Source: Chryseosolibacter sp964532595
GTDB taxonomy: Bacteria; Bacteroidota; Bacteroidia; Cytophagales; Cyclobacteriaceae
Assembly (NCBI GenBank): GCA_964532595.1
Contig: CAZHIQ010000017.1
Coordinates: 1-64,000 of the forward strand
Direction: 5' to 3'
DNA: 64,000 nucleotides
The position numbers and the translations under genes are program-made. A model generated the notes under the pieces. The model saw nothing but the letters and a program-made list of their open reading frames with translations, ran no database searches and had not been told where the DNA came from. Of this stretch, positions 38,196 to 47,257 are shown piece by piece. The stretch's first letter is position 1. Each line of letters opens with the position of its first letter.

Positions 38196-39008
38196 ATGGT
38201 TAACCTCAGGACGGAAGAAGAGCTGGCATTGATGCGTGAAAGCGCCCAGATTCTGGGAAAGGCGCACGGAGAAGTGGCCAGTCTTGTGAAGCCAGGGGTG
38301 AAGACCGAACTGCTGGACAAGGTTGCCGAGGAATTTATCCGCGACCACGGAGGGATCCCGTCGTTCAAGAACTACAACGGTTTCCCTAGTTCACTGTGTA
38401 TTTCGGTGAATGACGTGGTAGTGCACGGATTCCCTGGTGAGTACGAACTGCGCGATACGGATATCATTACGGTCGACTGCGGTGTGTACTTCAAGGGGTA
38501 TCACAGTGATTCAGCGTACACCTATCCCTTAGAAGGTGTGGCGGAAGAAACCCTGCTCTTGCTCGAGCGAACCTATGAGTCACTCTATCGCGCGATAGCG
38601 CAGGCGCGGGCCGGAAATCGGATTGGTGATGTTGCCTACGCGGTGCAGAGTTATGTGGAGAGTTTCGGCTATGGTGTGGTGCGGGAACTTGTCGGACATG
38701 GGGTAGGGAAGAAGTTGCACGAGGCGCCCGAAGTGCCGAACTACGGAAAGCGCGGTAAGGGGGTTAAGCTTGTTCCGGGGATGGTCTTTGCCATCGAGCC
38801 CATGATTAACCAGGGAACCCGGCACGTGGTGATGGATGAGGATGGATGGACAGTAAGAACTGCTGATCGCAAGCCGTCGGCGCATTTTGAGCATACGGTG
38901 GCGATCCACGCCGACAGAACGGAGATTTTGACAACACACAAGTATATAGAAGAAAATTACAGTTATAAGTGGCGAAACAAAGGTCAATTGAGCAAGACGG
39001 AACAATAA
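38196..39008 (+). CDS. map: Methionine aminopeptidase, type I
   Basis: Removes the initiator Met from nascent proteins. The 270-residue protein has the five metal ligands Asp94, Asp105, His168, Glu201 and Glu232, and the motif GHGVGKKLHEAPEVPNYG. The C-terminus (about 20 residues, HKYIEENYSYKWRNKGQL) runs over the start of infA: the two genes overlap by 40 bases. The order secY-map-infA-rpmJ is standard. Confidence 0.96.
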   Translation: MVNLRTEEELALMRESAQILGKAHGEVASLVKPGVKTELLDKVAEEFIRDHGGIPSFKNYNGFPSSLCISVNDVVVHGFPGEYELRDTDIITVDCGVYFKGYHSDSAYTYPLEGVAEETLLLLERTYESLYRAIAQARAGNRIGDVAYAVQSYVESFGYGVVRELVGHGVGKKLHEAPEVPNYGKRGKGVKLVPGMVFAIEPMINQGTRHVVMDEDGWTVRTADRKPSAHFEHTVAIHADRTEILTTHKYIEENYSYKWRNKGQLSKTEQ

Positions 39009-39187
39009 CCGAAGCATTGTCGAATGCTATGTTTCGTGTTCAATTGGAGAATGGTCATGAAGTTCTGGCCCATATCTCCGGTAAGATGCGTATGAACTAC
39101 ATTCGCATTCTTCCTGGCGACCGTGTCAGGCTTGAGATGTCGCCTTATGATCTGACAAAAGGAAGAATTGTATTCAGATACAAATAG
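38969..39187 (+). CDS. infA: Translation initiation factor IF-1
   Basis: A 72-residue OB-fold protein that blocks the A site during initiation. It starts with GTG at 38969, chosen because it gives MAKQRSIEQDGTITEALSNA, the usual start and length of the family. The end YDLTKGRIVFRYK is canonical. The start lies 40 bases inside map in another frame, which suggests translational coupling. Confidence 0.94.
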   Translation: MAKQRSIEQDGTITEALSNAMFRVQLENGHEVLAHISGKMRMNYIRILPGDRVRLEMSPYDLTKGRIVFRYK

Positions 39188-39193
39188 AGAAAG

Positions 39194-39310
39194 ATGAAAG
39201 TTAAAGCATCCATAAAGAAGCGTAGTGCGGATTGCAAGATTATCCGTCGCAAGGGTAAACTGTTTGTTATCAACAAGAAAAATCCTCGTTTCAAGCAGAG
39301 ACAAGGATAA
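39194..39310 (+). CDS. rpmJ: 50S ribosomal protein L36 (zinc-free form)
   Basis: A 38-residue protein beginning MKVKASIKKRSADCKIIRRK and ending NPRFKQRQG. Only one of the four zinc ligands of the classical form remains (Cys14); the others are replaced, so this is the zinc-independent type. It starts 6 bases after infA. Confidence 0.95.
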   Translation: MKVKASIKKRSADCKIIRRKGKLFVINKKNPRFKQRQG

Positions 39311-39355
39311 TCTTGGGTGGCCCGAAACATGACTAATTCGACAAATAATTAAGAT

Positions 39356-39736
39356 ATGGCACGTATTGCTGGTGTAGATATTCCGGATAACAAAAGAGGC
39401 GAGATCAGCCTTACTTACATTTTCGGTCTGGGGCGCCGTTCGGCGCAGGAAATCCTGACCGAGGCGGGTGTAAGCCTGGATAAGAAGGTTAAGGATTGGA
39501 CCGACGATGAGTCGAATGCGATCCGGGCGATCATCGCTGAAAAATACCGTATTGAGGGTGTTCTGAAGTCTGAGATTCAGCTGAATATCAAGCGTTTGAT
39601 GGACATCGGTTGTTATCGCGGTCTGCGTCACCGCAAAGGGCTTCCCGTGCGTGGACAAACCACGAAGAACAACGCTCGTACGCGTAAGGGTAAGCGTAAG
39701 ACCGTCGCCAACAAGAAGAAGGCTACTAAAGGCTAA
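39356..39736 (+). CDS. rpsM: 30S ribosomal protein S13
   Basis: Head protein that bridges to the 50S subunit and touches P-site tRNA. The 126-residue protein begins MARIAGVDIPDNKRGEISLT and has the signature GLRHRKGLPVRGQTTKNNAR. It heads the alpha-operon group (rpsM-rpsK-rpsD-rpoA-rplQ). Confidence 0.97.
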   Translation: MARIAGVDIPDNKRGEISLTYIFGLGRRSAQEILTEAGVSLDKKVKDWTDDESNAIRAIIAEKYRIEGVLKSEIQLNIKRLMDIGCYRGLRHRKGLPVRGQTTKNNARTRKGKRKTVANKKKATKG

Positions 39737-39764
39737 TTAATTTAACAATCAATATTCTCCATTA

Positions 39765-40163
39765 ATGGCAACTGCTGATAAGAGAAAAGACAAAGCTAAG
39801 AAGAGGGTCGTCAACGTTGAGGCTGTTGGGCAAGCTCACATCAAGGCTACCTTTAACAATATCATCATCGCGATGACCAACAGTGCAGGCCAGGTGATTT
39901 CCTGGGCTTCTGCTGGTAAGATGGGCTTCAAAGGGTCAAAGAAGAACACACCCTATGCGGCTCAGACGGCGGCGCAGGACTGTGCTTCGAAGGCTTATGA
40001 TCTCGGTCTGAGAAAGGTTGAGGTGTTTGTTAAAGGCCCGGGGGCCGGTCGCGAGTCGGCTATCCGTACTATTCAGGGTGCCGGAATTGAGGTGACAGCT
40101 ATCCGCGACGTCACACCGCTTCCGCACAACGGTTGCCGTCCTCCGAAAAGAAGAAGAGTTTAA
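39765..40163 (+). CDS. rpsK: 30S ribosomal protein S11
   Basis: Platform protein near the E site and the mRNA exit. The 132-residue protein has the core IKATFNNIIIAMTNSAGQVI and the C-terminus IRDVTPLPHNGCRPPKRRRV. It has a basic N-terminal extension (DKRKDKAKKRV), common in the phylum. Confidence 0.97.
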   Translation: MATADKRKDKAKKRVVNVEAVGQAHIKATFNNIIIAMTNSAGQVISWASAGKMGFKGSKKNTPYAAQTAAQDCASKAYDLGLRKVEVFVKGPGAGRESAIRTIQGAGIEVTAIRDVTPLPHNGCRPPKRRRV

Positions 40164-40186
40164 AATAGACATATTCAGGTTACACC

Positions 40187-40792
40187 ATGGCAAGATATAC
40201 AGGCCCCAAGGTCAGAATTTCAAGAAGATTCAACGAGCCTATTCTGGGTGAGAATAAAGCGTTGCAAAAGAAAAACTACGGTCCCGGCCAGCACGGACGT
40301 GGTAAGCGACGCAAGCAGTCGGAATATGCTATCCAGTTGATTGAAAAGCAGAAGGCTAAGTACATCTACGGACTGCTCGAAAGACAGTTCGCGAAAGCCT
40401 TTGCCGAAGCTACCCGTCGCGGTGGTGTGACCGGCGAGAAACTGCTGCAATTGCTGGAGTCGCGGCTCGATAACGTTGTATACCGCCTCGGCATTGCGCC
40501 GACGCGCCGTGCCGCCCGTCAGCTGGTGCTGCACAAACACATTTCTGTAGATGGAGAGATCGTGAACATCCCCTCTTACCAGCTTAAACCTGGTCAGTTG
40601 GTTGCCGTTCGCGAGCGTTCCAAGAACCTTGAGGTAATTACGAACAGCCTCTCACTGCAGGGTGCCCGGAAATACAATTGGTTGGAATGGGATATGAACG
40701 AAATGGCGGGTAAGATGGTGAATGTTCCCCTCCGTGCGGATATCCCTGAAAACATCAATGAGCAGCTCATTGTTGAATTGTATTCGAAGTAA
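40187..40792 (+). CDS. rpsD: 30S ribosomal protein S4
   Basis: Primary assembly protein and, in E. coli, repressor of the alpha operon. The 201-residue protein begins MARYTGPKVRISRRFNEPIL without the N-terminal zinc cysteines. It contains the S4 RNA-binding domain (RLDNVVYRLGIAPTRRAARQ). It lies upstream of rpoA by 24 bases. Confidence 0.97.
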   Translation: MARYTGPKVRISRRFNEPILGENKALQKKNYGPGQHGRGKRRKQSEYAIQLIEKQKAKYIYGLLERQFAKAFAEATRRGGVTGEKLLQLLESRLDNVVYRLGIAPTRRAARQLVLHKHISVDGEIVNIPSYQLKPGQLVAVRERSKNLEVITNSLSLQGARKYNWLEWDMNEMAGKMVNVPLRADIPENINEQLIVELYSK

Positions 40793-40816
40793 TTAACACT
40801 GATAATCAACTACGCT

Positions 40817-41806
40817 ATGTCAATATTAGCATTTCAAATGCCGGAGAAGGTGGTCATGGAGAAGTCGGACGACTTCCGCGGCCTCTTCACGTTCAAACCC
40901 CTTGAAAAAGGCTATGGGGTGACGATCGGGAATGCCCTTCGTCGTATCCTGTTGTCTTCCCTTGAGGGGTATGCGATCACCGGCATTAAGATTCCCGGAG
41001 TCCTCCACGAATTTTCGACGATCGAGGGCGTGGTGGAAGACGTAGCCGAAATCATACTGAACTTAAAACAAGTCAGATTCAAGAAGGTCTCCGATTCTTT
41101 TGAGTCAAGAATTACGGTAACGATCAAAAAGCAGAAGCAATTCAAAGCCGGCGACATCGCCCGCTTTACTTCAGCTTTCGAGATTCTGAATCCTGAGCAC
41201 GTCATCTGCAACCTCGATGAGTCCGCACAGTTTGAGATTGAACTCACACTGGAGAAGGGACGTGGCTATCTCCCGGCTGAGGAGAACAAGCCCGCCGAAC
41301 AGGTCTTCGGGTTCATTCCTATCGACGCGATTTTTACGCCTGTGAAGAACGTCAAGTACAGCGTAGAGAACACCCGCGTTGAGCAAAAGACCGACTATGA
41401 GAAACTCGTAGTCGATATTGAAACGGATGGATCAATCCACCCGGAGAAAGCTCTCGAGGGAGCTGCTCATATCCTGATCCAGCATTTCAGACTGTTCTCG
41501 GATAAGTCGATCGAACTCGAAACCGGAAAAGACGCTGAAATCGAGCAAGTCGATGAGGAGATGCTGCATATGCGCAAGCTTCTCAAGACTCCCCTGCACG
41601 ACCTCGACCTTTCTGTACGCGCTTACAACTGTCTGAAGGCTGCGGATGTCAAGACCCTGGGAGACCTCGTTCAATTGGAGATCTCCGATATGATGAAATT
41701 CAGGAACTTCGGTAAGAAGTCTCTGGCAGAACTGGAACAACTGGTCGCCGAAAAGAACCTTACTTTTGGCATGGACCTGTCAAAGTATAAACTCGACGAA
41801 GACTAA
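40817..41806 (+). CDS. rpoA: DNA-directed RNA polymerase subunit alpha
   Basis: Assembly platform of RNA polymerase. The 329-residue protein has the N-terminal dimerisation domain (GYGVTIGNALRRILLSSLEG) to about residue 235, and the C-terminal domain that binds upstream DNA and activators (about 255-325, with LDLSVRAYNCLKAADVKTLG). rplQ follows after 6 bases. Confidence 0.98.
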   Translation: MSILAFQMPEKVVMEKSDDFRGLFTFKPLEKGYGVTIGNALRRILLSSLEGYAITGIKIPGVLHEFSTIEGVVEDVAEIILNLKQVRFKKVSDSFESRITVTIKKQKQFKAGDIARFTSAFEILNPEHVICNLDESAQFEIELTLEKGRGYLPAEENKPAEQVFGFIPIDAIFTPVKNVKYSVENTRVEQKTDYEKLVVDIETDGSIHPEKALEGAAHILIQHFRLFSDKSIELETGKDAEIEQVDEEMLHMRKLLKTPLHDLDLSVRAYNCLKAADVKTLGDLVQLEISDMMKFRNFGKKSLAELEQLVAEKNLTFGMDLSKYKLDED

Positions 41807-41812
41807 CAACTC

Positions 41813-42370
41813 ATGAGACACGGCAAGAAGATAAATCATCTGGGAAGAACGGCTGCACACCGCCAAGCGCTCCTTTCCAACCTGGCGTCTTCGCTTATTT
41901 TGAATAAGCGAATCTCGACGACTGTTGCTAAGGCGAAAGCGCTGCGCAAATACGTCGAGCCTTTGCTGACCAAGTCAAAAGAAGATACCACACACTCGCG
42001 CCGCACGGCTTTCTCATACCTGCAGAATAAAGAGTCCGTGAAGGAATTGTTCGGCGAGGTCGCCTCGAAAATCGGGGAACGTCCTGGTGGGTACACCCGT
42101 ATCATCAAGCTGAGCGATACTCGCCTTGGTGATAATGCGGAGATGTGCTACATCGAGCTGGTTGACTTCAATACCCTCTACACGAAGGAAGGTGCTGCTA
42201 AGAAAGCCAAGACGCGTCGCGGTCGCCGCACCAAGAAGAGCGAAGATGCCGTTGAGGCAGCGGAAGCTCCTGCAGCAAGTGCTCCTGCAGAGGGTAGTGC
42301 AGAACCGGAAGCCGCTGAAAAGCCAGCGAAAAAGAAGGCTAGCAAGAAGAAGGATAACGACAATGAATAG
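41813..42370 (+). CDS. rplQ: 50S ribosomal protein L17 with acidic/Ala-Lys tail
   Basis: Tunnel-exit protein. The 185-residue protein has the family core in residues 1-120 (MRHGKKINHLGRTAAHRQAL to CYIELVDFN) and a long low-complexity tail rich in Ala, Glu and Lys (EAAEAPAASAPAEGS, KPAKKKASKKK), as in other Bacteroidota. A terminator follows. Confidence 0.96.
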   Translation: MRHGKKINHLGRTAAHRQALLSNLASSLILNKRISTTVAKAKALRKYVEPLLTKSKEDTTHSRRTAFSYLQNKESVKELFGEVASKIGERPGGYTRIIKLSDTRLGDNAEMCYIELVDFNTLYTKEGAAKKAKTRRGRRTKKSEDAVEAAEAPAASAPAEGSAEPEAAEKPAKKKASKKKDNDNE

Positions 42371-42390
42371 TGTTGCTCGTTGATGATATG

Positions 42391-42426
42391 AAAGGGGATT
42401 GGATCTTGATTCAGTCCCTTTTTTTT
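42391..42426 (+). terminator. Terminator of the ribosomal cluster, after rplQ
   Basis: AAAGGG-G-ATTG (42391-42401) pairs with CAGTCCCTTT (42412-42421) with one bulged base, followed by a run of T. It is the only strong terminator seen between rplC and carA. Confidence 0.8.
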
Positions 42427-42435
42427 GCCCAAACG

Positions 42436-42465
42436 TTGCCGGAACATTTTTCAACGGTAACTTTG
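42436..42465 (+). promoter_or_regulatory. Candidate promoter of carA
   Basis: TTG (42436-42438), a 19-base spacer and TAACTTTG (42458-42465). It lies 37 bases before the carA ATG and right after the rplQ terminator. Confidence 0.6.
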
Positions 42466-42501
42466 AACCATATTGATTAAAACCACCTGTTGATTCAAGA
42501 A

Positions 42502-43593
42502 ATGCAAAAAGCTTATCTGCTGCTGGAAGACGGACTGCTGGTTGAGGGAATGGCGATCGGAAAGATCGGCACAACCGGAGGCGAAATCTGCTTTAACACC
42601 GGAATGACCGGCTACCAGGAGATCTATACCGACCCTTCCTACTATGGCCAAATAATCGTGCACACGGCCGCTCATATCGGCAACTACGGTGCCATGGACC
42701 AGGAACAGGAGTCGGGGAATACCAAGATTGCGGGTGTGGTTGTGAATGACTTCGCCGAGCAGTACAGTCGAAAGGAGGCGCAGGAAAGCTTGCAACAATA
42801 CCTGGAAAGGAATGGCGTGGTAGGTATCGCTGACGTCGATACCCGTATGCTGGTCCGGTATATCCGCAGCAAAGGAGCGATGAATGCCCTCATCTCTTCG
42901 GAGCTTACGCCCGACCAGATGAAGGAGGAAATCAAGAAAGTGCCGTCTATGAACGGCCTCGAACTGGCGTCACGTGTGACAACTCCTGAACCTTACTATT
43001 TCGGCGATCCGGAAGCACGGTTCCGCGTGGCTGCCCTCGATCTCGGGATTAAGAACAATATTCTCCGCAACCTTTCTGCTCGCGGATGCTACGTTAAGGT
43101 CTTCCCCGCCAAAACCCCGTTCCATGAAATTGCGGCGTGGAATCCCGACGGGTATTTTATTTCGAATGGACCTGGCGATCCGGCAGCGATGGACTACGCA
43201 GTAGCGACCGTCAAAGATGCTGTTGATTCGGATAAGCCGGTTTTCGGAATTTGCCTCGGACATCAGCTGCTCGCTTTGTCGTGCGGACTATCGACCTACA
43301 AAATGCATCACGGTCACCGCGGGCTAAATCATCCAGTGAAGAACATAATCTCCGGAAAGGGCGAAATGACTTCACAGAATCACGGCTTTGTGGTCAGTGA
43401 AAAGGATATCGAGAAGAACACCAGAGTTGAGGTGACGCATGTGCACCTGAACGACAATACGATTATGGGAATTCGTCTGAAAGACAGGAAGGCGTTTTCC
43501 GTGCAGTATCACCCGGAAGCTTCTCCCGGTCCTCACGACTCCAACTACCTTTTCGACAATTTTGTCTCCATGATGGAGAAAAGCAAGAACTAA
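42502..43593 (+). CDS. carA: Carbamoyl-phosphate synthase small subunit
   Basis: Glutaminase subunit that feeds ammonia to CarB for arginine and pyrimidine synthesis. From ATG 42502 the protein has 363 residues; a TTG at 42490 would add four residues and is less likely. The N-terminal CarA domain shows FNTGMTGYQEIYTDPSYYGQ. The class I amidotransferase domain has Cys251 in FGICLGHQ and the His-Glu pair in QYHPEASPGPHDS. carB is not in the window. eno follows after 37 bases and is probably co-transcribed. Confidence 0.97.
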   Translation: MQKAYLLLEDGLLVEGMAIGKIGTTGGEICFNTGMTGYQEIYTDPSYYGQIIVHTAAHIGNYGAMDQEQESGNTKIAGVVVNDFAEQYSRKEAQESLQQYLERNGVVGIADVDTRMLVRYIRSKGAMNALISSELTPDQMKEEIKKVPSMNGLELASRVTTPEPYYFGDPEARFRVAALDLGIKNNILRNLSARGCYVKVFPAKTPFHEIAAWNPDGYFISNGPGDPAAMDYAVATVKDAVDSDKPVFGICLGHQLLALSCGLSTYKMHHGHRGLNHPVKNIISGKGEMTSQNHGFVVSEKDIEKNTRVEVTHVHLNDNTIMGIRLKDRKAFSVQYHPEASPGPHDSNYLFDNFVSMMEKSKN

Positions 43594-43630
43594 GAAACTG
43601 TACCGATTAACAAAACAAAATAACAACGTA

Positions 43631-44908
43631 ATGAGTCTGATTGAGCGTATTCATGCCCGCCAAATTCTGGATAGCCGTGGCAATCCAACTGTAGAAGTAG
43701 ATGTCTATACTGAAACCGGCGCATTTGGCCGCGCGGCAGTTCCCTCTGGAGCCTCTACAGGAACGCATGAGGCCGTAGAACTTCGCGATGGTGATAAGGG
43801 TAAGTTCCTGGGTAAAGGCGTTCAGCAGGCTGTTGAGAACGTTAATCTCAAGATCGCTTCCGAGGTGATTGGCTTCTCCGTGTTCGAGCAAAATCTGATC
43901 GACAAGATTATGCTCGAAATAGACGGAACTCCCAATAAAGGAAACATTGGTGCCAATGCTATTCTGGGAACTTCACTCGCCGTAGCGAAAGCTGCCGCTA
44001 TGGAGGCTGGTCTTTCCCTCTACCGTTATATCGGTGGTGTGAATGCCAATACGCTCCCTGTTCCTATGATGAATATCCTTAACGGCGGAAGTCATGCGGA
44101 TAACAAAATAGACTTTCAGGAGTTTATGGTGATGCCTGTCAAGGCAGCGTCGTTCTCGGAGTCTCTACGAATGGGAACGGAGATATTCCATCACCTGAAA
44201 AAGGTACTTCATGACAAAGGGCTTTCAACCAACGTTGGCGATGAAGGAGGCTTTGCTCCGAATATTGCCTCGAACGAGGAAGCTATAGAAGTCGTCCTGC
44301 AGGCGATCGAGAAAGCTGGGTTCAAACCCGGTGAAGAGGTATTCATCGCTATGGATGCTGCAAGCTCGGAGTTCTATGATGCTTCTTCAGGAACGTACAC
44401 GTTTAAGAAGTCAGATGGTAAGAAGCTTAGCTCAGCCGAAATGGTCGACTACTGGGCAGGCTGGGTGAAGAAATACCCGATCATCTCTATTGAAGATGGC
44501 ATGGCTGAAGATGACTGGGATGGATGGAAAGGACTGACCGAAAAGATCGGAAGCCAGGTTCAGCTTGTTGGCGATGATTTGTTTGTAACGAACGTGACGC
44601 GTTTGCAGGACGGAATTGATAAAGGGGTTGCAAACTCCATCCTTATTAAGGTTAATCAAATCGGATCGCTTACAGAGACAATCAATGCTGTAGAACTTGC
44701 CAAGCGCAATGGCTATAAGAGTGTAATGTCTCACCGCTCAGGCGAGACGGAAGATAGCACAATTGCCGACCTCGCGGTTGCCCTTAATACCGGGCAGATC
44801 AAAACCGGGTCTGCTTCGCGTTCTGACCGGATGGCGAAGTATAACCAGTTGATCCGTATCGAGGAAGAACTCGGCGAAGTAGCATACTTCCCTGCACGCC
44901 TGATATAA
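43631..44908 (+). CDS. eno: Enolase
   Basis: Converts 2-phosphoglycerate to phosphoenolpyruvate in glycolysis. The 425-residue protein starts MSLIERIHARQILDSRGNPT. The catalytic Lys340 lies in ILIKVNQIGSLTET, with metal ligands in IAMDAASSEF, ISIEDGMAEDDWDG and VGDDLFVTN. SHRSGETEDSTIADLAV is intact. A terminator follows 23 bases after the stop. Confidence 0.98.
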   Translation: MSLIERIHARQILDSRGNPTVEVDVYTETGAFGRAAVPSGASTGTHEAVELRDGDKGKFLGKGVQQAVENVNLKIASEVIGFSVFEQNLIDKIMLEIDGTPNKGNIGANAILGTSLAVAKAAAMEAGLSLYRYIGGVNANTLPVPMMNILNGGSHADNKIDFQEFMVMPVKAASFSESLRMGTEIFHHLKKVLHDKGLSTNVGDEGGFAPNIASNEEAIEVVLQAIEKAGFKPGEEVFIAMDAASSEFYDASSGTYTFKKSDGKKLSSAEMVDYWAGWVKKYPIISIEDGMAEDDWDGWKGLTEKIGSQVQLVGDDLFVTNVTRLQDGIDKGVANSILIKVNQIGSLTETINAVELAKRNGYKSVMSHRSGETEDSTIADLAVALNTGQIKTGSASRSDRMAKYNQLIRIEEELGEVAYFPARLI

Positions 44909-44930
44909 CAGGTAATTTGCAACAAGTCAG

Positions 44931-44960
44931 AAAAGACAGGATGCTCTCCTGTCTTTTTTT
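44931..44960 (+). terminator. Terminator of carA-eno
   Basis: AAAGACAGGA (44932-44941) pairs with TCCTGTCTTT (44947-44956) around TGCTC, followed by TTTTGTTTT. Confidence 0.92.
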
Positions 44961-45020
44961 GTTTTCTTATCCGCTCCTTTGAGGGTTTTATCTTAGAGAC
45001 GCATGTCGTAAATTCAATGT

Positions 45021-47174
45021 ATGGACGAGAACCCTCTCTTTCGTGTTGCCGCAGACTTCGTCAACAATACTGCGCGCCATGTCTTTCTAACCGGCAAGGC
45101 CGGAACCGGAAAGACGACATTTTTGAAGTACATCCGTGAACACACACAAAAGCGGTGTGTTGTGGTTGCTCCAACGGGCGTTGCCGCGATCAACGCCGGA
45201 GGAGTTACGATGCACTCATTCTTCCAATTGCCCTTTGGTCCGTTTATCCCGGTGTCTCATAAATTATCGGGCGACGATACCACCGACCAATACACACTCT
45301 TCAAAAACATTCGTGTTAACGAGAATAAGCGGGAGCTGTTTCGTGATCTTGAACTCGTGATCATCGACGAGGTCAGCATGGTGAGGGCTGATATGCTTGA
45401 TGCGACCGACGCTATTTTGCGTTACTTCAGGCGACGACCTCATACACCCTTTGGCGGCGTTCAGGTTCTCTACATCGGTGACCTTTTCCAGCTTCCACCC
45501 GTAGCTTCCGATGACGATTGGTCGGTGCTGCAGAACTATTATGAAAGTCCCTTCTTTTTTCACGCACGCGTGGTGCAACAGATGCCCCCGGTTTGCATTG
45601 AACTTAAGAAGATATACCGGCAGAACGATCAGCTTTTTATCGATGTACTCAACAGGGTTAGGAACAACGCGGTCACCGAGGATGACCTTGAGCTGCTGAA
45701 CGAGCGAATGCACTATGAGCCTCAGGCTGACAAGAAGTACATCACATTAACGACACATAACTATCGGGCCGACCGCATCAACAGCGCGGCATTGGCCGAG
45801 CTTCCCGGGGAGGAGGTTTCGCTTCCCGGCACGATCGAAGGTGATTTTCCGGAGAAGAATCTACCGACCGAACCTCTGCTTAAACTGAAAGAGGGCGCGC
45901 AGGTGATGTTTATTCGTAATGATAAGAGTGAGGATCGACGCTATTTCAATGGGAAATTGGCGACGGTAGCGGCGATCGGAGAGGATACGATTAGAGTAAT
46001 ACTGGATGGATCGGGTGATGAGCTTGAAGTCGAAAGAGAGACCTGGAACAATGTGCGTTATGATTACGACAAGGATGAAGAAGAAATTCAGGAAGTTCAT
46101 GTTGGTGCTTTCACGCAGTTTCCTCTTCGTCTGGCGTGGGCGATCACTATTCACAAGAGTCAGGGACTTACGTTTGAACACGCTGTCATCGACGCGGGTG
46201 GTTCTTTTGCTCCAGGTCAGGTGTATGTGGCTCTTAGTCGCTGTACTTCATTGAATGGCCTTGTGCTGCGATCACCTATAACTCCTTCCAGTATTTCTAC
46301 GGATCCGCGGGTGCTTGCGTTTGCCGAACAAACCGCGGCAGATGACTCGCTCGAGACTTTGTTAGATGCCGAGAGGAGGGCTTACCGTCACGAGCGATTT
46401 ATGGGTGCGTTTGATCTGCAGACGATGGTAGACTCCCTATCGGTTTACATCGCATTTCTCGCAGGTAAGAAGATACCCGACCCGGTTGGTGCTATCGATA
46501 ACGCGAGGCGTATCCTCAGGAAGGCAACGGAGCTGCAAGAGGTATCTCAGAGATTCCGGACGCAGTTGAAGCCGTTGCTCGCAACCGATAACCGGGATGC
46601 CATTGCAGAGCGCGTGCAAAAGGCTATTGACTATTTTGTCGATGCCATTCACGCTAATATATTATCAGTGCTGGATCAGCATATAACTTCCCTGAAAGGA
46701 GCAAAGCAGGTTAAGTCGTATGTGCGCTATGTCAAACAGTTGAGAAACTCGATTGCCCGAAAGATGGATGATATGCAACGGGTGCAGTATGGCGATTTGG
46801 TCTTCAAGAAGCGTGTGGTAGTGCCCGCAATGCCTGCTAAAGAAAGTGCACGCTCCGTGAAGGGCAGCAGTCGTCGTGAAACGCTTGCACTGCTGCGAGA
46901 AGGCCTGAAGCCTGCCGAGATTGCGTCGAAACGGGGACTTGCGCTGAGTACTATTGAAGGGCACCTGGCTGAGTTAGTGAAGGAAAAGGAAGCCGACATC
47001 AGCGAGTGTCTGGAACAGCGTAAGCTAAACGAGATTCTGGCCGTCATACGCGAGCTGGAGACAGACCGGGTACAAGCCGTTCGGGAAGTCGTTGGCGAGG
47101 CGTTTAGCTACGGGGAGATAAGGGTGGCCATGAACTATTATCTGGCAGGGGAAACCGAAGCGAGCGAAAAATAG
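45021..47174 (+). CDS. Pif1/RecD-like SF1B helicase with C-terminal helix-turn-helix
   Basis: A 717-residue protein. Residues 20-450 form a superfamily 1B helicase: Walker A GKAGTGKT (25-32), Walker B DEVSM (116-120), GDLFQLPPV, and motif AITIHKSQGLTFEH (His378) with VYVALSRC. It resembles Pif1/Dda helicases. The middle part is helical. Near residues 620-655 (ETLALLREGLKPAEIASKRG, then STIEGHL) lies a helix-turn-helix of the type also found at the end of some RecQ-like and Rqc2-like proteins. It acts on DNA or RNA, possibly at replication forks; the target is unknown. It stands alone after the eno terminator. Confidence 0.85.
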   Translation: MDENPLFRVAADFVNNTARHVFLTGKAGTGKTTFLKYIREHTQKRCVVVAPTGVAAINAGGVTMHSFFQLPFGPFIPVSHKLSGDDTTDQYTLFKNIRVNENKRELFRDLELVIIDEVSMVRADMLDATDAILRYFRRRPHTPFGGVQVLYIGDLFQLPPVASDDDWSVLQNYYESPFFFHARVVQQMPPVCIELKKIYRQNDQLFIDVLNRVRNNAVTEDDLELLNERMHYEPQADKKYITLTTHNYRADRINSAALAELPGEEVSLPGTIEGDFPEKNLPTEPLLKLKEGAQVMFIRNDKSEDRRYFNGKLATVAAIGEDTIRVILDGSGDELEVERETWNNVRYDYDKDEEEIQEVHVGAFTQFPLRLAWAITIHKSQGLTFEHAVIDAGGSFAPGQVYVALSRCTSLNGLVLRSPITPSSISTDPRVLAFAEQTAADDSLETLLDAERRAYRHERFMGAFDLQTMVDSLSVYIAFLAGKKIPDPVGAIDNARRILRKATELQEVSQRFRTQLKPLLATDNRDAIAERVQKAIDYFVDAIHANILSVLDQHITSLKGAKQVKSYVRYVKQLRNSIARKMDDMQRVQYGDLVFKKRVVVPAMPAKESARSVKGSSRRETLALLREGLKPAEIASKRGLALSTIEGHLAELVKEKEADISECLEQRKLNEILAVIRELETDRVQAVREVVGEAFSYGEIRVAMNYYLAGETEASEK

Positions 47175-47207
47175 CGATACGGTTGATCTGTTTAGCGGCT
47201 GTTGTTA

Positions 47208-47239
47208 CTTGATCGCTCGCTAAATTTTTGCTATGTTTA
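47208..47239 (+). promoter_or_regulatory. Candidate promoter of the ECF sigma gene
   Basis: TTG (47209-47211), a 20-base spacer and TATGTTTA (47232-47239), a weak match to the house-keeping consensus. It would place the transcript start between it and the ATG at 47258, and it argues against the upstream TTG start at 47228. Confidence 0.4.
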
Positions 47240-47257
47240 GAGAGTTACTCGCAGGTA

